Positions 25,459 through 37,433 are shown, counted from the first letter of the stretch. The stretch: DNA of 64,000 nucleotides from Fasciola hepatica (GCA_948099385.1 CANUEZ040000168.1:6301001-6365000); one strand, 5' to 3'. Numbers and translations are program-made. Notes: a model not told the origin generated them from the letters alone.

Positions 25459-25763
25459 ATGGACGGTTTCAAGAAAGCCCTTGAGCTAAGAGAATACGTG
25501 TTTATGGAATTCCCCCGGTTTCTGAGCAAAGACAATCTCAGATCCTCAAGAAGAAGGCAATCCAATATGAATTCTGTAAGTCAGGTGGAGGAGGATGAAG
25601 AGTCGCTGCAGCCCAATAGTCGTTTGAAGGTAATTTTCGATAGCCGTGAGGTAAATTTATGTTTTTTTCCTTCCGCCCTTAGGTGGAGAGCTGTCTCAAA
25701 CTTGGTGACGTCATTTTAGCGGACACCACCCACCAGCCCAGCCGCGGTGGACACATTCTGTAA
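25459..25763 (+). CDS. possible host two-exon reading frame, unknown product
   Basis: An ATG opens 57 codons (25,459-25,629): MDGFKKALELREYVFMEFPR, then a basic-serine RSSRRRQS stretch and the acidic VEEDEESLQ. It reaches a phase-0 donor GTAATT at 25,630. A 53-nt intron with a T-rich 3' end (TTTTTTTCCTTCCGCCCTTAG) would end at 25,682, and 26 codons follow (VESCLKLGDVILADTTHQPS...) to TAA at 25,763. Short introns are common in flatworm genes. Unspliced, the frame also stays open to 25,719. No family recognised; it could be chance. Confidence 0.25.
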
Positions 25764-26969
25764 CACCTAATGATACTTGATGCCTGAGGACTTTCCCAAG
25801 TTAGGTTAGGACCGGTACATAGCCCCTGGTCCTCGGTTTTTGACACGATAACAATTATGCCGGACAGCGCGAAAAGGAGTAGAACTCGAAAAGCTGGAGC
25901 GGAATAAAGCGCGTATCGGAAGAACACAACAGCATGCTGACAGTGCGCACGGGTGGAGCACAGGGCGCCACCGAATTTGGTAGTCGTTCAGGTAAAATAT
26001 TTGTTAGTCTTCTTAGTCGTGCGTCACATAGGTAGCGGTACAGTTGGGCGGGATTGGGTTGCGGTCTGATCTACTCCACTCTCCCAAACGGCAGTGGCGA
26101 ATGCTATATCAAGGCTGATTTCACAGAAAAGATGCCCTTAGACCGGGAGTTGTAATAGAAACCTTGGTTGATAGTGGTTTAAGACAGTCTATTGCTTTCA
26201 AGAGCGCTCACTCAGAACTGCTTGTATTATTTTGTTGTTTCCATGGTGTCCAAGAAGTGGAATGGTAATGCAGCCGCCCACACTGTTGGAAACCAAGTAG
26301 AAAGATACGCTTCTTTCAATGGGTGCGTAATCTGGTGTTAGCTCAAACTACCCCTTGTTTTGATATGCTTAGCGCAGTAATAGAATGCAGGAGCAACGAG
26401 ATGGCTGTTTCCCTGAATAATACCTGCATACTACTCAAGCCGTTTTGGTCCGGATATATGATCTGCCGAGCATGAGTTTTAGGTCATTCTACTAGAAGCA
26501 GAGTAGAAACAAACAGGCAGCTGAAAGGTAACCTCACGAACAGTTCAGCAGTCACGGGTGTATTTAGAATGGTTTCAAGCACTTTCGGTTTTGAATAAAA
26601 AGGCCGTCATAGGGTTGCCAAAATCAGGTGGCCTTTTGTGGGACCCTCAATGGGCCACAACGGCAGCAACCACTGCTTGTCAGATTACCGGAGTAGTCAC
26701 GCTACGCTGTACTAAAACATCGGGATGTCACGCATGACGTTAGTCTCAGCTGGGGTGCGAAGCGTGTCTGTGTATTCAGTCCCCAGCTGCACTCCTGTGC
26801 AAGCTATTGTTGGCAGTTTGCAGGGAAACCAACTGTCCAGTTGAGGAAACCACGAAAGATAGATGGTCATCCAGAGACATCATTTCCGGCGGCACCGTAT
26901 AGCCTAATTTCGTTGAGGTTCATCAAACAAGGTCTCCAATAACTAAAGGTGATCGGTTGTCGGAGTCAT
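25764..26969. other. no recognisable gene (1.2 kb)
   Basis: No long open frame, LTR, tail motif or tandem repeat. The 5' limit of LINE-D at about 26,970 is where resemblance to LINE-F stops. Confidence 0.45.
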
Positions 26970-27591
26970 AAGTTTTGGATAAGGGTACAGTTGTAGCTTA
27001 AGCATGCTAGTGGTACCAATGAAGAAGATAGCCAAATAAAACATCTTATTCCTAATTAGACTCGCATATGTTTGGTCTCTTCCCGACAGCAATTAAGTAA
27101 CTCACCAAATGAGGTAGTGACTCAGCGGTTCATTCCCGCTATTTAGGACTGCGTTGCGGCTTAAACTGTCCACCATCAAATGTCCTTTTTGAGGCTAGCC
27201 AGCATAGCGGCCTGTCGGGCATTTGGAATTAGGGCCTAAGATACTGGAGTCCATACACTTCGATGTCTGGCTCAAACCAACCTAATGTCTTTAACTTACC
27301 CACTAAATCCGGCCGGTCTTCGACCAAGTTGTTGGCGCTGCTTGTAGTGCTTTATCTTTGTGCGAGTCATTACTTACGTGAACATGAAACTTCTCGAATG
27401 ATCTCAGGCTGCAGTGGACCCTAACTGTCCGTGCATTTTGTGTTCCATGTAAACCTCCTGGGTACCCTTGACTTCACGGACATGGAGAGTGATAACTCGG
27501 CAAATCTGTGAACATTTTTAGCCGGGATTGTCTCTCTGTAAGAGCCGACCACCATTGAGACGACAGTAATGTCGAAAAGTATGAGACTGGC

Positions 27592-27777
27592 TCAAAAAAG
27601 CGAGAAAGAATACTCAGCTGTTTTGTCCTCCAGGCACACCACCCTTGTCACGTGACCCATGTCTCCGGGCTGCAGTTTTGCTACGGATTGACCGATGTGG
27701 TTGGCCTGTTCACAACGCCGCTCTTTACGTGCTGTCCATATGTCGGCCGGGGCGTGGGAGCCGTGGTCACCCACCAA
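27592..27777 (-). other. antisense open frame in LINE-D 3'UTR
   Basis: A 61-codon frame with VGDHGSHAPADIWTARKE. The LINE-F counterpart (about 62,675-62,760, +) reads GDHGSHAPAETWTAR before two stops. It is on the antisense strand of the LINE. No known family; it may only reflect conserved DNA. Confidence 0.25.
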
Positions 27778-28712
27778 AAGCAGCTCCCCCTTTTCTGACA
27801 GCCAGATATCCGACTGCGATAAAGCTATGAAAAAGGATAAAACTCCTAAAAAAATGGATCACTCTTGGAGAGCCATATGCTGGTTTCCAGTAGACGTGTA
27901 TCGTGCAGCCTCCCTACCTGAAGCAGGCCCTGGTGCGGCCTACCACTAGCACTGAATGTGGACGGTTAGAGTGCTCTTCCCCGACGAAAGTTCGCATTAT
28001 CCATTCCCACCTCTCATTGTTACCGAACTGATCCTCACCCTGGTATTGTTCTGCTTTGCGGAATGCTTAGTACGGTAATGATATCACAGTACCCATGCAA
28101 CCACCACCTCATAAGATCTTCCCGCTCACATTCAAGTATAATCTCAGTGCGCCAGCACCATCACGTAGAGGCACCGACAAAATCAGATCCGCGTTTTTCT
28201 GTACGGGACCAGTTTTCTTTAATTCACTACGCCGAATCCCTCAGTAGTTTCTTTTACAAAGATTCTCTAATGTTTCTCAGACTTCGTTCTGTATAGGATA
28301 GCCACTACACCAGAAGCCATGGTAGACAACATAGTGCTAAGCTAGCGGGATACCAGTCGCATTCACTCGAAACTGTTCTCGCAAACCTATCTTAGCGCTG
28401 ACCTACATCCTGCATAGGCAAACGGTATTGGGAGTTACCATTTTCAGTCCCTCTTAACGGCAACGCCTTAGCATTTCAGCATCACGCCAAAGCGTAAACC
28501 AATAATCTTCTGGAATGCATACACAGTTGCCTACCCGGTGCACGCGACCTTGCCAACCCGTAGCAGTATATCTGAAACACCTGCAAACCTACTTAACTCG
28601 ATTTTTTTAATTTAAGCCCAGATCAAAATGCGGAGTGAGTGACACTGACGGCTTAGCTGAAACCTCGTCCTTGCTCTGTTCACACTAACCTAACCAGCTT
28701 ATTATTGTGTCG

Positions 28713-28967
28713 TCATTTACTATCATAGCCCACAGCCGGAACCACTTCCAGGCTGAAAACCCCGTTTATTTCAAGTTTTTCGTCACCCACTTTCTCGGTC
28801 TCCACAACGGACGACCAAGGATTACACTCTGACTCGTATCGGCAGAGATCTAAAAGGAACCTACCATAGCAACCGGGACTACAATCAAACCACAGGACAT
28901 GAAACACCCCCGACTTCTCACCAGTAGATCGGTTAGCGTTTACTAATGCAACGCCTCTCCGGCTCAC
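28713..28967 (-). other. antisense open frame in LINE-D 3'UTR, with a counterpart in LINE-F
   Basis: The 84-codon frame aligns without gaps over 61 residues to the + frame at 61,543-61,731, with about 33 identities by eye. Conserved pieces are GVF..W.DCSP, RYES, EIN and VVPAVG. It runs opposite to the LINE. Whether it is a real protein or a shadow of DNA identity cannot be decided by eye. Confidence 0.3.
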
Positions 28968-30055
28968 ATCACCATTGGAGCCTACACAAATAAGAGTTCA
29001 CGCTCAACCTGCTACTTCACCTTCCCATAACAGTCATCAGCTCCTTCCGTCCCACCTCTACGATTATTTGACATACACAGACACCCAAGGGACTAGACAC
29101 ATTGCTAATGACAGTCGGTCCCTTAATATTCCTGGGTCTTATCTGGAACTACCCGACATCACAGCTGGAATAAGTACCACATAGATTTGTTGTTCACAAA
29201 GTTTTGATACACCATCCGAAAACGGAGCCTCTTATCCTAATCCGTGGTTCCCATTATTGACGTTGAATGACACTGAGACCCAATAAGTCAGTATATATTT
29301 GTCAGCTTATCAGCGTAATAAGACTCAAGCCTATGCAGAGATTTTCTACTTTGGTCTGTTGAAAGAGTTCACTTTTTCAAACTGTGTCCGACTTGAAATC
29401 GATTCGTCGCTAACCCAGGACTTTCCAGTTGCCCAGCCTCTTTTGTGACTGGTACAAGGTACTGATCCTGAAACTAAACTCACCTTCTGTGAATTTCTGT
29501 TCCTTTTGCGTTCGCATACATTCCCGAAGCACTTTCATACAGTTTGGCTCATGTCTTCCTGTTTCATAGCTTACTCCGTTTATTGAAATCCGGCAGACCC
29601 GTCATCTAGGGTTTTCACTGCCTTCATCGATTGCTGTTCTTTTCATGTTTACTGAAAGTCCCGAGGGCACTTTCATGTATTTTTTTATTTTTCCCTGTCG
29701 AGAATCCACTCCGTTCACCGAACCCCAGCAAACCTCTGTTTTCCATGGCTTGCATCATTTCGGTCTCAAATGCATCTCTAGCTCTCTGTATTGAATACCT
29801 TTTCGGTATCCCCACGGTGCGCCGTTGTCCAACTTGAACTTGAAACCGTTTCCTGTTTGCCGCAAACCGTCTTCATCTTGATTTATTCACACCGTGGCTA
29901 GCTACGTATTTCTGTTGGTGACGTTTTCGACGCCTATTCCTAAAACTTGTGTATAGTTCATTATATCGAGTAACGTTTTACACAGTGTGTATGAGCTTGT
30001 GCGCAGGTTTGGACCGTGGTCAGAAAATATACCATACAATTTTGTTTATTATACT

Positions 30056-30564
30056 AAAAAGTTAGGCTTTCCAACCGAGATTTTGGCTTCTGGTTCCTGC
30101 GCCAAACTGCTGTGCAAAAGGCCAAATGGTGAGACCTCTGTTGCAGCTGAGCCTAGTGCGGACACATCCATGAGGTCCGCAGCCGTGAAGAAGGAAACCC
30201 TGTTTCAAAATGTCCTGGTTGTCAGTGCCAGCCACAACAATAATGATCAATCGTGAGCTGTCGCACACAAAAGAAGTAGATCCATGGGTCGGTCATTAAA
30301 ACGTAAATCCGTTTTGAAAACCAAAATTATAGCTGGTGATGATTAGAAAACTTCACAGGATCAACTGCATTCATTCTCAAAGACCACGGCTGAAAGTGGG
30401 CCGCTGGCCCATTCAGCAGGACTTCTGCAGGATCTGTAAAGGGGACTAACCAAAAGTGGGCATAGACGAGGCACTTCAGTGGAGAAAATGGGGAACTTGC
30501 GGACGGTGGACTCAATTCCGAAGTAAAGCATTTCATAAAGAGGGCTACCGTTGCATACAGCGCA
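30056..30564. other. about 0.5 kb without an assigned feature
   Basis: Between the LINE-D tail and the LTR fragment. A minus frame (30,614-30,327) is open but has no family resemblance and does not match the leader of the BEL element at 52.3 kb. Confidence 0.4.
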
Positions 30565-30934
30565 AGGCAACTTTGAGCAGTGCGCAGCAAATTCGTGATG
30601 GATCCCGAAATCAAAAGGCGATTGTCCGTGAAATTCTACGCTACTAGATCATTGAATGAACAATGACATCAAACAAATACAAAGCTCAATTATGAGATCA
30701 CAAGGACTCAAAAATGAGAACCGAATCGCGGCGTACGAGGGAGAAACACGGGCGTCACGCAGGTCCAGAACAAGGATATGGTGGAGCAGCGCGCTGGACG
30801 CGAACAAATAAACGTTGGTCCATAAGGACATGCAGTGCAATAAACAAGTCAATAGTGTAAATGATTGAGTGATAATAGGGAAACAAGGAACTGCAGAGTA
30901 TTTTGGGGGGGATTTTCCACTACCGGTCATTACA
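30565..30934 (-). repeat. BEL LTR fragment in the left arm
   Basis: Identical in reverse to 51,940-52,284 (the 5' LTR of the BEL element), then only about 80 percent alike over its last 25 bp. No BEL internal sequence follows. The arm boundary therefore falls inside an LTR. Confidence 0.7.
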
Positions 30935-30938
30935 TCGG

Positions 30939-32478
30939 ACACTGGACGTTGAACATTTGGTTTTTGTTCTAAAGCTCATTTGGCCACACACCCGAGGCTT
31001 CTTATATTTATACTATTTTAATTTTTAGTTTGGTACCGAAGAAACTGCGTACCGATCTTGTTCCTTTATCGGGATTCATGTGAAATGTTAACGCTTCGCC
31101 TGGGTTGAGATCGTCGTGACCAGAACCGTTACCACAGCTTAAATGTAGGGAATATGTCGTCGTAATGCCTGACACTCATTTGCTGGTCTGAATCGATGCA
31201 AACGTAGGTCTGCCGGGTGCAACATCCTGAATGATTGAAATTCCTCATTCGTTGCCTATACGTATCACCTTTACGGGTTTTGGACTTTGTTTCGCATCTT
31301 CTTCTAACTTCTACTGTTTTGTGTTCGTCATCCTTTCTACGAACTGGACATTTAATGTTTTCTTTCCTGATCTTGTTTTCCTGATGAGATGTATTTGTAG
31401 ACGTTCAGTATGGTAAAGAGTCACAGTGACTCAAGGCTGTTTGTTTTGTTGCTTACCTGTTTAACTTTCCGTTCAAGTCGACCGGCCTTTGGCGTTCAGG
31501 TCGTTCACTTGGATTTTATCGGCTTAATGCTCAGGAAATTGTTTGTTGGGCCTGATTGGGCGTAGATAATTTATTTTATTTGTTTGGACCACGTTAAAGT
31601 TACTTTCTATTTAGTCTTTTTGGTCAGCCGTTCTCTTTATACAGATTTTTGTACTGATTTTGATTATCTTTTGACTGTATAGTGACCAAGGCTCATTGTC
31701 AGGGGTTTGATTGTCATGTACTTACGACTTTACCCACAAACGGTACCGCAGAATTTGCTGAGCAGCATTGTTTTGAAACGGGTTCCGCACAAACTTCGGC
31801 TGCGCATTGTCTTGAGGTTCCAAGGCGCTTTCGAGGAAGTGTGGAGTTAATTATTCCATGAACCGATCAATGAATCGTCGGGGAGACCTTACGCCAACCA
31901 CGATTTTCAGTTCCTCGTGGATACACCGGGAAACTCTGCAAAATAACATATTTTTCAATTTGTCAACGTGAACAGGCCTATGCCCGGCCAAAGGATTTCA
32001 CCTCTCTTTCTTGCATTATTTTGTTCCCCGTGGATAAGTTATCCCGTCTCTTGAATATCATTCTCCCACAGGCTGTGATTTTTCTTCCTTGAATGATACT
32101 CGTTACCCATCCAGGAAGCTATCTCACTTGTTTTAGGGGTAGCTGTCTCGCTTTTGTTCGTAAAATTCCCCTTCAGTCTCCAAATTGGAGGCCGTAGGCA
32201 GCATTCTGCAGCAGCGTGGCCGCTTTACTAATATTCTTGCCTGCCTGTTTATCTCGCAAACGAATACCTTTCTCAGTAAATTTGAGTGAGCACCGCAGAG
32301 CATTTTCTGCGTCATCTTCGTAGATGTTGTAGTATATGCATTCCAAAATAATGTTCGTCCCAAGAACATCATGTCTGGCCGAGTCTTTACGGCTGCCCGC
32401 AAACGATTCGAAACTGGATAGTACGCTCCGCATAACCCCCCGCCAACCTACCCAAATTGAGATCCTCTTCGTCTTCAC
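30939..32478 (-). repeat. R3 copy in the left arm, with a possible ORF end
   Basis: Mirror of 50,555-51,935 and 42,471-43,032. The minus frame 32,478-32,173 (101 codons, ending NAAYGLQFGD) is open and gene-like in composition (EDDAENALRCSLKFTEKG). It may be the C-terminus of the protein of the R3 element. Not recognised. Confidence 0.45.
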
Positions 32479-32557
32479 TCTCCTGTTGCTAAGTAGTGTT
32501 ATCTCTCCCCTAAATCTGTTGCGGGTATATTGTCCTTCTGAGAAACTTCGCGCGCTC

Positions 32558-33137
32558 TGATCATGGCTTCATGCGCGCTTTTCGATTACGGTCGAGAAAT
32601 ATACTGTCATAACCATCAATAATTCCCCACTGACCAAGCTTTCTTCAGCTGATCTTCTTCGCTGCGTGGTACGGATTACTGGTGCCGAAATTAAACTGGC
32701 CTTTTCACGGACTCCTGCCCGTCCTCGCACTCATCAATGCTCCCTTGGGTATTTTACACAATTTCTTCTGTCTCCCTTTGTATAACTTACTCCGTTCATC
32801 GAACCCTGATAAGCCTCTGCCACTCACGGCTTGCATCATTTTTTATACAGTGCATCTTCAGCATTCAGTAACAACGATCTTCACATCACTCACATGGGCT
32901 CTCATTGCCCAAATGGAAATCAAGACCACCTTGTATTTGTCTCGCAAACCATTATCATCTTGATTCATTCGAACTCCTGCTAGCATTATCGTTCTTTTGC
33001 TGGAGTTTTCGACTTCAACTTGTAAAACTCGTGTTTTGTTTCGTCGTACTGAGTAATGTCGTACTTCATAATCATGCGCTTGCTCGCGTGGCTCGACCAC
33101 GGTCGAGGAATATATCATTATTAATATTGTTATTATC
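32558..33137 (+). mobile_element. two nested LINE 3'-end fragments in the left arm
   Basis: One tail ends at 32,626 (TGATCATGG, CGAGAAATATACTG, AT-rich). A second, longer fragment runs from about 32,640 to 33,137 and ends GACCACGGTCGAGG, ATATATCATTATTAATATTGTTATT. Both match the terminal motif of the full LINEs, and the body of the second matches the 3'UTR of LINE-F. Read through, they are short SINE-like scraps of the family. Confidence 0.6.
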
Positions 33138-33622
33138 TTCATTTTTCTTAGTATTGACTACGTTTAGCGATGAACCATCTCTCTAGCGCAGCTGTTGCAT
33201 GGATGCGAAGAGTCGAGCAATCTGCGGTGATCTATGCCGGAGTGTGCTCACCAGGCCCGACGGCCGAGACATCCTATCAACACCACAGGCTACCAGTCCT
33301 TTGGTGGATAAAATTGATGCCATTGAATTTCAACGTTCCAGGTCGTAGAGTGCACGACTATATAAGTCGTTAACCACTGAATCAGGGACTCCGTGAGCGA
33401 CTGCGCTGCATCTCCCTAACCGAGATTCCGCTGCCTCTCCGGTGCTTGAAGTGTCTCGTCCCATAGACCACGTTAGATGTGGTCAAGTGAACACTCGGAG
33501 CATCCTCCGAACGGGACTGCTAACTCCAGGCGTTACTCGGTATCCGTGGCCGAGCCCAAAATCGCCTTGTGAAGCCTGGATTTTTGAGCAACCTAGATAT
33601 TTCCGTTTCACCCCAGATGCCT

Positions 33623-33641
33623 AATCATCATCATCATCATC
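33623..33641. repeat. (ATC)n tail of the RTE element
   Basis: Six ATC units on +, i.e. a GAT-repeat 3' end for the minus-strand element; mirrored at 41,308-41,326. Confidence 0.85.
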
Positions 33642-34102
33642 GCACGGCGTTAAACAGTAGGGCCAGCCCTACTGACCATTGCCTTTCTGACCATGTTGCA
33701 CGTTGAATCAGAAAGTACGAATATACAAGATGGAGAGGGAGTTGACCTGTAGAGGTGGGAAAAGGAAAGAATGTCCTAGTGGCCAAACCACGGAATACAC
33801 AATCTAACGGTACAAACGCACATCGACCAGTCATTCTGATTCGATAGAAAGTGGTAACATGATCACCAATTTTCGTGGCTAGCTGCCATATCCTTCAGTG
33901 TCTCCAGCAAACTGGTAGACGGATATTTACGACCCCAACCACGAAAACGCGAAGCACCTAACTTCCCTAAGCTTGCTGTAAATTTTCTCATTACTCACTG
34001 CCACGTCATCTGTTGACCTCCAGGTGGATTTTTCCACTCCCCAAGAGGAACGGAGGACAGGACACGGTACGGTAGACGTGCGTTCGCCATGCGTAACACG
34101 TG

Positions 34103-34961
34103 CTACAGCAAAGCAATTCTACTAAACTGGATACGCTGTGATGGAACCTTCTCCGAATAGAAACACAATACTCGATTTCTGAACTCAGTGTTGCTCACTC
34201 GGCTATTCCACCCAATCCCAGCGATACTGCGTAAACATCGGCGGTCGAAAACCTCAAGACGACGAATATCTCCCGCACACCGGCTCCAAGTCACGCAACC
34301 ATGCAACAAAACTGAACACACCAAGGCACGGTATACACGACCTTCCAACTTCAGGGAAATATCAGATCGGCGCCACAAGTTCTTCAGTCCAGCGTACGCC
34401 GCTCGAGCCTTGCATATCCGCGTACTCACTTCTACTACTGTGCTCCCGTCCGTCGTCACGCTGCTGCCGAGGTAGTTGAAGTGGTCGACAACTGATAGCA
34501 CCACCCCCATCAAACATCAAGCGCGAAATATTTGGCATCCAGTCTTGTAACACCACCTTAAACCTTGAAGGCGCAAATCGCATGCCGAATGAAGCTACGG
34601 CTCCTGAGAGTCTACCTAGTGCACATCGGACATGTTCCGTGGATTCGAACGAGCAGACAACGTCATCCGCGTAATCTAGGTCACACAGCTTTCCACTATC
34701 TCCTAGTTCGACACCTACATCCTGAGGAGTTTGCAGCGCACTCTCCATTGTTTCGTCCACGACGAAGTTCAACAGGAATGGAGACATGGGACATCCCTGT
34801 CGAATACCACTGGTCGTTTCGAACCGACCGGATAGTCCACCGTAAACTCTAACGCGGCCAGCAGCACGAAAATACAATGAGCTCAGTAGGTTTACGAACT
34901 TCCGTGGCATACTCATTCTCCAAGAACTAGCCAAGACTAATTGTCCGCACGTTGTCGCCAA
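34103..34961 (-). pseudogene. RTE reverse transcriptase palm and thumb
   Basis: The 199-codon frame contains MPRKFVNLLSSLYFRAAGRV, TTSGIRQGCPMSPFLLNFVV (block B) and CDLDYADDVVC (block C, YADD intact). In a second frame (34,513-34,103) follow VDHFNYLGSSVTTDG, ICKARAAYAGLKNLWRR, RVYRALVCSVLLHGC and RRLEVFDRRCLRSIAGI, the RTE C-terminal region. Block A and the fingers are absent because foreign sequence precedes position 34,940. The same piece is duplicated at 39,988-40,846. Confidence 0.75.
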
Positions 34962-35589
34962 CTTTGGTGCTTTGCAAGCAGACCAAAATGAGAGCTCTGA
35001 GGACCACGGTAGTATGCCCTACCGTGAAGTGCAATTGTCGGAGGTCATAAGCAAATGTTGGTCGGGGTTCAGTCTGAGACAGGCAAACGCGATTTGTGAA
35101 TTCACTGTCAGCTTGTAGGCCCGAAAGTGAGACCACTGAAAGGCGCACTCATCCACAAGACGCACGCTCGCCGTTAGCGGAGGGCGCAAGTGTACTACCA
35201 CGGTTTTCCTCAATAACTGATTCACGTCCACTGGTTCGTCTCAGTTTTGTGCAGGATGAGAAACGCTTATATTTTACGCGACTCAGTTGTGGTCTAGAAC
35301 TATTATTCAGATGACGAATACGCAACACACGAGCTAGCGAGGTCGGCATCTTGCGCAACGTGAAATCAGTAGCATTGAAGATTAGGTAACTGGGAAATAA
35401 AGTTTTCCAATAAGGAAGCAGCTCAAGAATGTTTATGTCATTTGTGCTAGCAGGGCAGACAGGACCTCGCTGTGGTGTGACAAAATTGGACACACTAAAA
35501 GCCGGCATTTCAGGACAAATAATAAAAACGCCAGAAGAGTCATAAAACCGATTCTGGACAAGACGAAATGCAAAATTTCGATACACCCT

Positions 35590-37433
35590 GTTTGAACAGT
35601 ACTGGAGGAAAGTCGTCATGGACGGCCGCATTCTTTCGCTTCAATAATGGAACGCATGACACTTCTTCTACTTCCGACGTCGGCTCAAGTGATACCACCC
35701 AAGGAGTCGCAGTTGTTGACCCAAGAGTAAGTGGACGAACTTCCGGCCGGCTAAACTGCTCCCTGAATTATTCGACCCAAATGTTAAGCCTTTGCTCTTT
35801 GCCATGGATCGGGCCTACGTTTCTATCGCAAATCGTTTCACTGACCTGGATGCGCCATCCACCGGTGTTACGAATAAGTTTGAACAGTCTCCGACTATAA
35901 CCTGAATCAGTTGCTATTTCCATTTCTTCGGCTACCTTGAATTCCCCTCCCCCCCAGTTTTCGCGACCCTTCTTAAGGTTTTTCGTAACTTGCCTTTGCA
36001 GCTTTCTCTGCAACTTATTCATCTCCTCACGGTTTGAGAGCTGACGCTTTTGCTCCATTATACTCGGCGATTCTTGTGAGATCCAGTAACTTTGATGGAC
36101 AACGAATCTAGGACCAGAGGCAAAACCTGCTACAACGTGCATTACCTGTTTGATATGAGCCCAATGCTCATTTGCATTACTGTTCGTCGTAGATCCTAGC
36201 TCATGTGCTAACTTCTGCTCGTAACGGGTGCGTACTTCTGGATCAGACAAACGCTGCACGGCTAATCGGGTTTGCGGTTTGCGACGATGACCATGGAGCT
36301 TGAGAGATAATCGCATTAAAACTAATGCATGGTCCGGCTCTACGTACGTGGACCAGTAAGATCTACAGTTCTGAACAGAACTGCGCCACCGGTAGCTTAC
36401 TGTGATATGATCAATTTGACTCAAAGTACCTGTAGAGCTAGAGCGCCATGTCGCTGTGCGACGCGAGCTTTGTCGGAAATTGGTGCTGGACAAGAACAAT
36501 CGATTGTCTGCACAAAACTGGAGAAGCCTATCCCCGTTATCTGTACGCTGAGCGAATAAGGCACAACGCCCACCTAAGCAGGCTTCTGACACACTAAGTT
36601 TGCCAACTTGTGCATTGAAGTCACCAGCTAGCACTACAATGTCAAAACCTTTACTGCTGCGAACGAGGGTGGCGAGTTCATCATAGAACTCATCTTTCTG
36701 CGTGTCAGAGCTGCAGTCCGTTGGGGCGTACGCCGAGATCACAAACAAATTGCGCTCAACACAAGAATCTTTTCGAACGCCGACTGACCCTTGGAGTCTC
36801 ACAGCACATAAACGACTGTTAACAGGGATCCAGTCCAAAAGGGCAGCCGCAGCCTTGTCAGTCAAGACTTCCTATAACACGTTGACCCGCAGCTCGAGCT
36901 ACGTCGTCTCCTGAGGTGCGCAGAAAATACCTCGATGAGATACCAGGAGCAGTTAGTTGAATTACACTACTCGAATCCTGTATACGCGTTTCACTTAAGC
37001 AGCAGACATCAATCTTCAGAGAATCTATTGTGAGCGCTAGGCACGCCTGCTGCCCGACCTGCATGAGTGTACGCACGCTGAAGGAGCCGAGATTCAGAGG
37101 TTGACGAGGCTTGACAAAATATGAGCTACCGGGCAGAGGATAATTTCCGATGCTATTTGAAAATGAGTCCTTGCAAGTATCGGCCGTGCTATCAGTGGCA
37201 GCATTACGGGTGGATAGAGGGAGCACGGAGAGGTGGTTGGGGACAAACGACAGAGGTTCAATAAAAGAGAGGGAACTCTGAACAGTAGCCCACCTATCGC
37301 TACCCACTCCGATCGATGCAATGGGCAGCGCGGTCCTGATTAGCCTGCGCGACGACCGATGCAGTAGGGAATTCTTTGTATTCGTGCAGTTCATGGGAGA
37401 TTTTGGGCGGGCACTGCTAGGGTGTCTAGCCAC
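35590..37433 (-). pseudogene. RTE endonuclease and RT-linker segment
   Basis: The first frame (37,433-36,858) contains LNLGSFSVRTLMQVGQQACL and DVCCLSETRIQD, the N-terminal part with catalytic E. After a frameshift near 36,860, the 365-codon frame (36,865-35,768) carries VISAYAPTD, VVLAGDFNAQVG, LCADNRLFLSSTNF, TWRSSSTG..SQIDHITVSYRWR and VEPDHALV, that is all the catalytic blocks of an EEP endonuclease. After the stop at 35,768 the linker goes on as PLLKRKNAAVHDDFPPVLFK (compare LLKR.KA.GPDDLPP.LFK) up to 35,590. Broken by at least two lesions. Confidence 0.75.

Larger units (their letters stand above)
26970..30055 (+). mobile_element. LINE-D: 3.1-kb 3'UTR fragment of a LINE
   Basis: It is related along nearly its whole length, in inverse orientation, to 60,507-63,230. 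There that sequence lies between an RT C-terminus and the terminal tail, so it is 3'UTR. Shared blocks include GTGGGTGACCACGGCTCCCA (27,760-27,779 reversed), TGTATGCATTC and CGGAGAGG. It closes with the terminal motif (29,985-30,055: GACCGTGGTC, then ATATACCAT and an ATT-rich tail). No RT codons are left, so the copy is 5'-truncated. Confidence 0.65.
30590..35557. repeat. left arm of a 4,968-bp inverted duplication
   Basis: Every position i up to 31,917 mirrors 74,949-i (39,392-43,032), and the outer part (30,590-32,319) mirrors 82,874-i (50,555-52,284). All open frames in the arm recur with equal length in the partners; only isolated differences are visible, such as K/E in the frame at 32,336-32,560. 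The arm holds a BEL LTR fragment, R3, two LINE tails and the 3' half of an RTE element. Confidence 0.9.
33623..37433 (-). mobile_element. RTE-type non-LTR retrotransposon on the minus strand, interrupted
   Basis: From high to low: endonuclease (37,433-35,768), start of the RT linker (to 35,590), 0.65 kb of foreign sequence (about 35,590-34,940), RT palm and thumb (34,961-34,103), short 3'UTR, and an (ATG/GAT)n tail at 33,641-33,624. A microsatellite tail and a single EN-RT frame are typical of the RTE clade. RT finger blocks are missing where the foreign piece sits. Confidence 0.8.

Noticed and set aside
34188..34475. Plus-strand 95-codon frames over the RTE element (also 34,565-34,852 and their mirrors)
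   Set aside because: They are antisense shadows of the RT thumb and palm.
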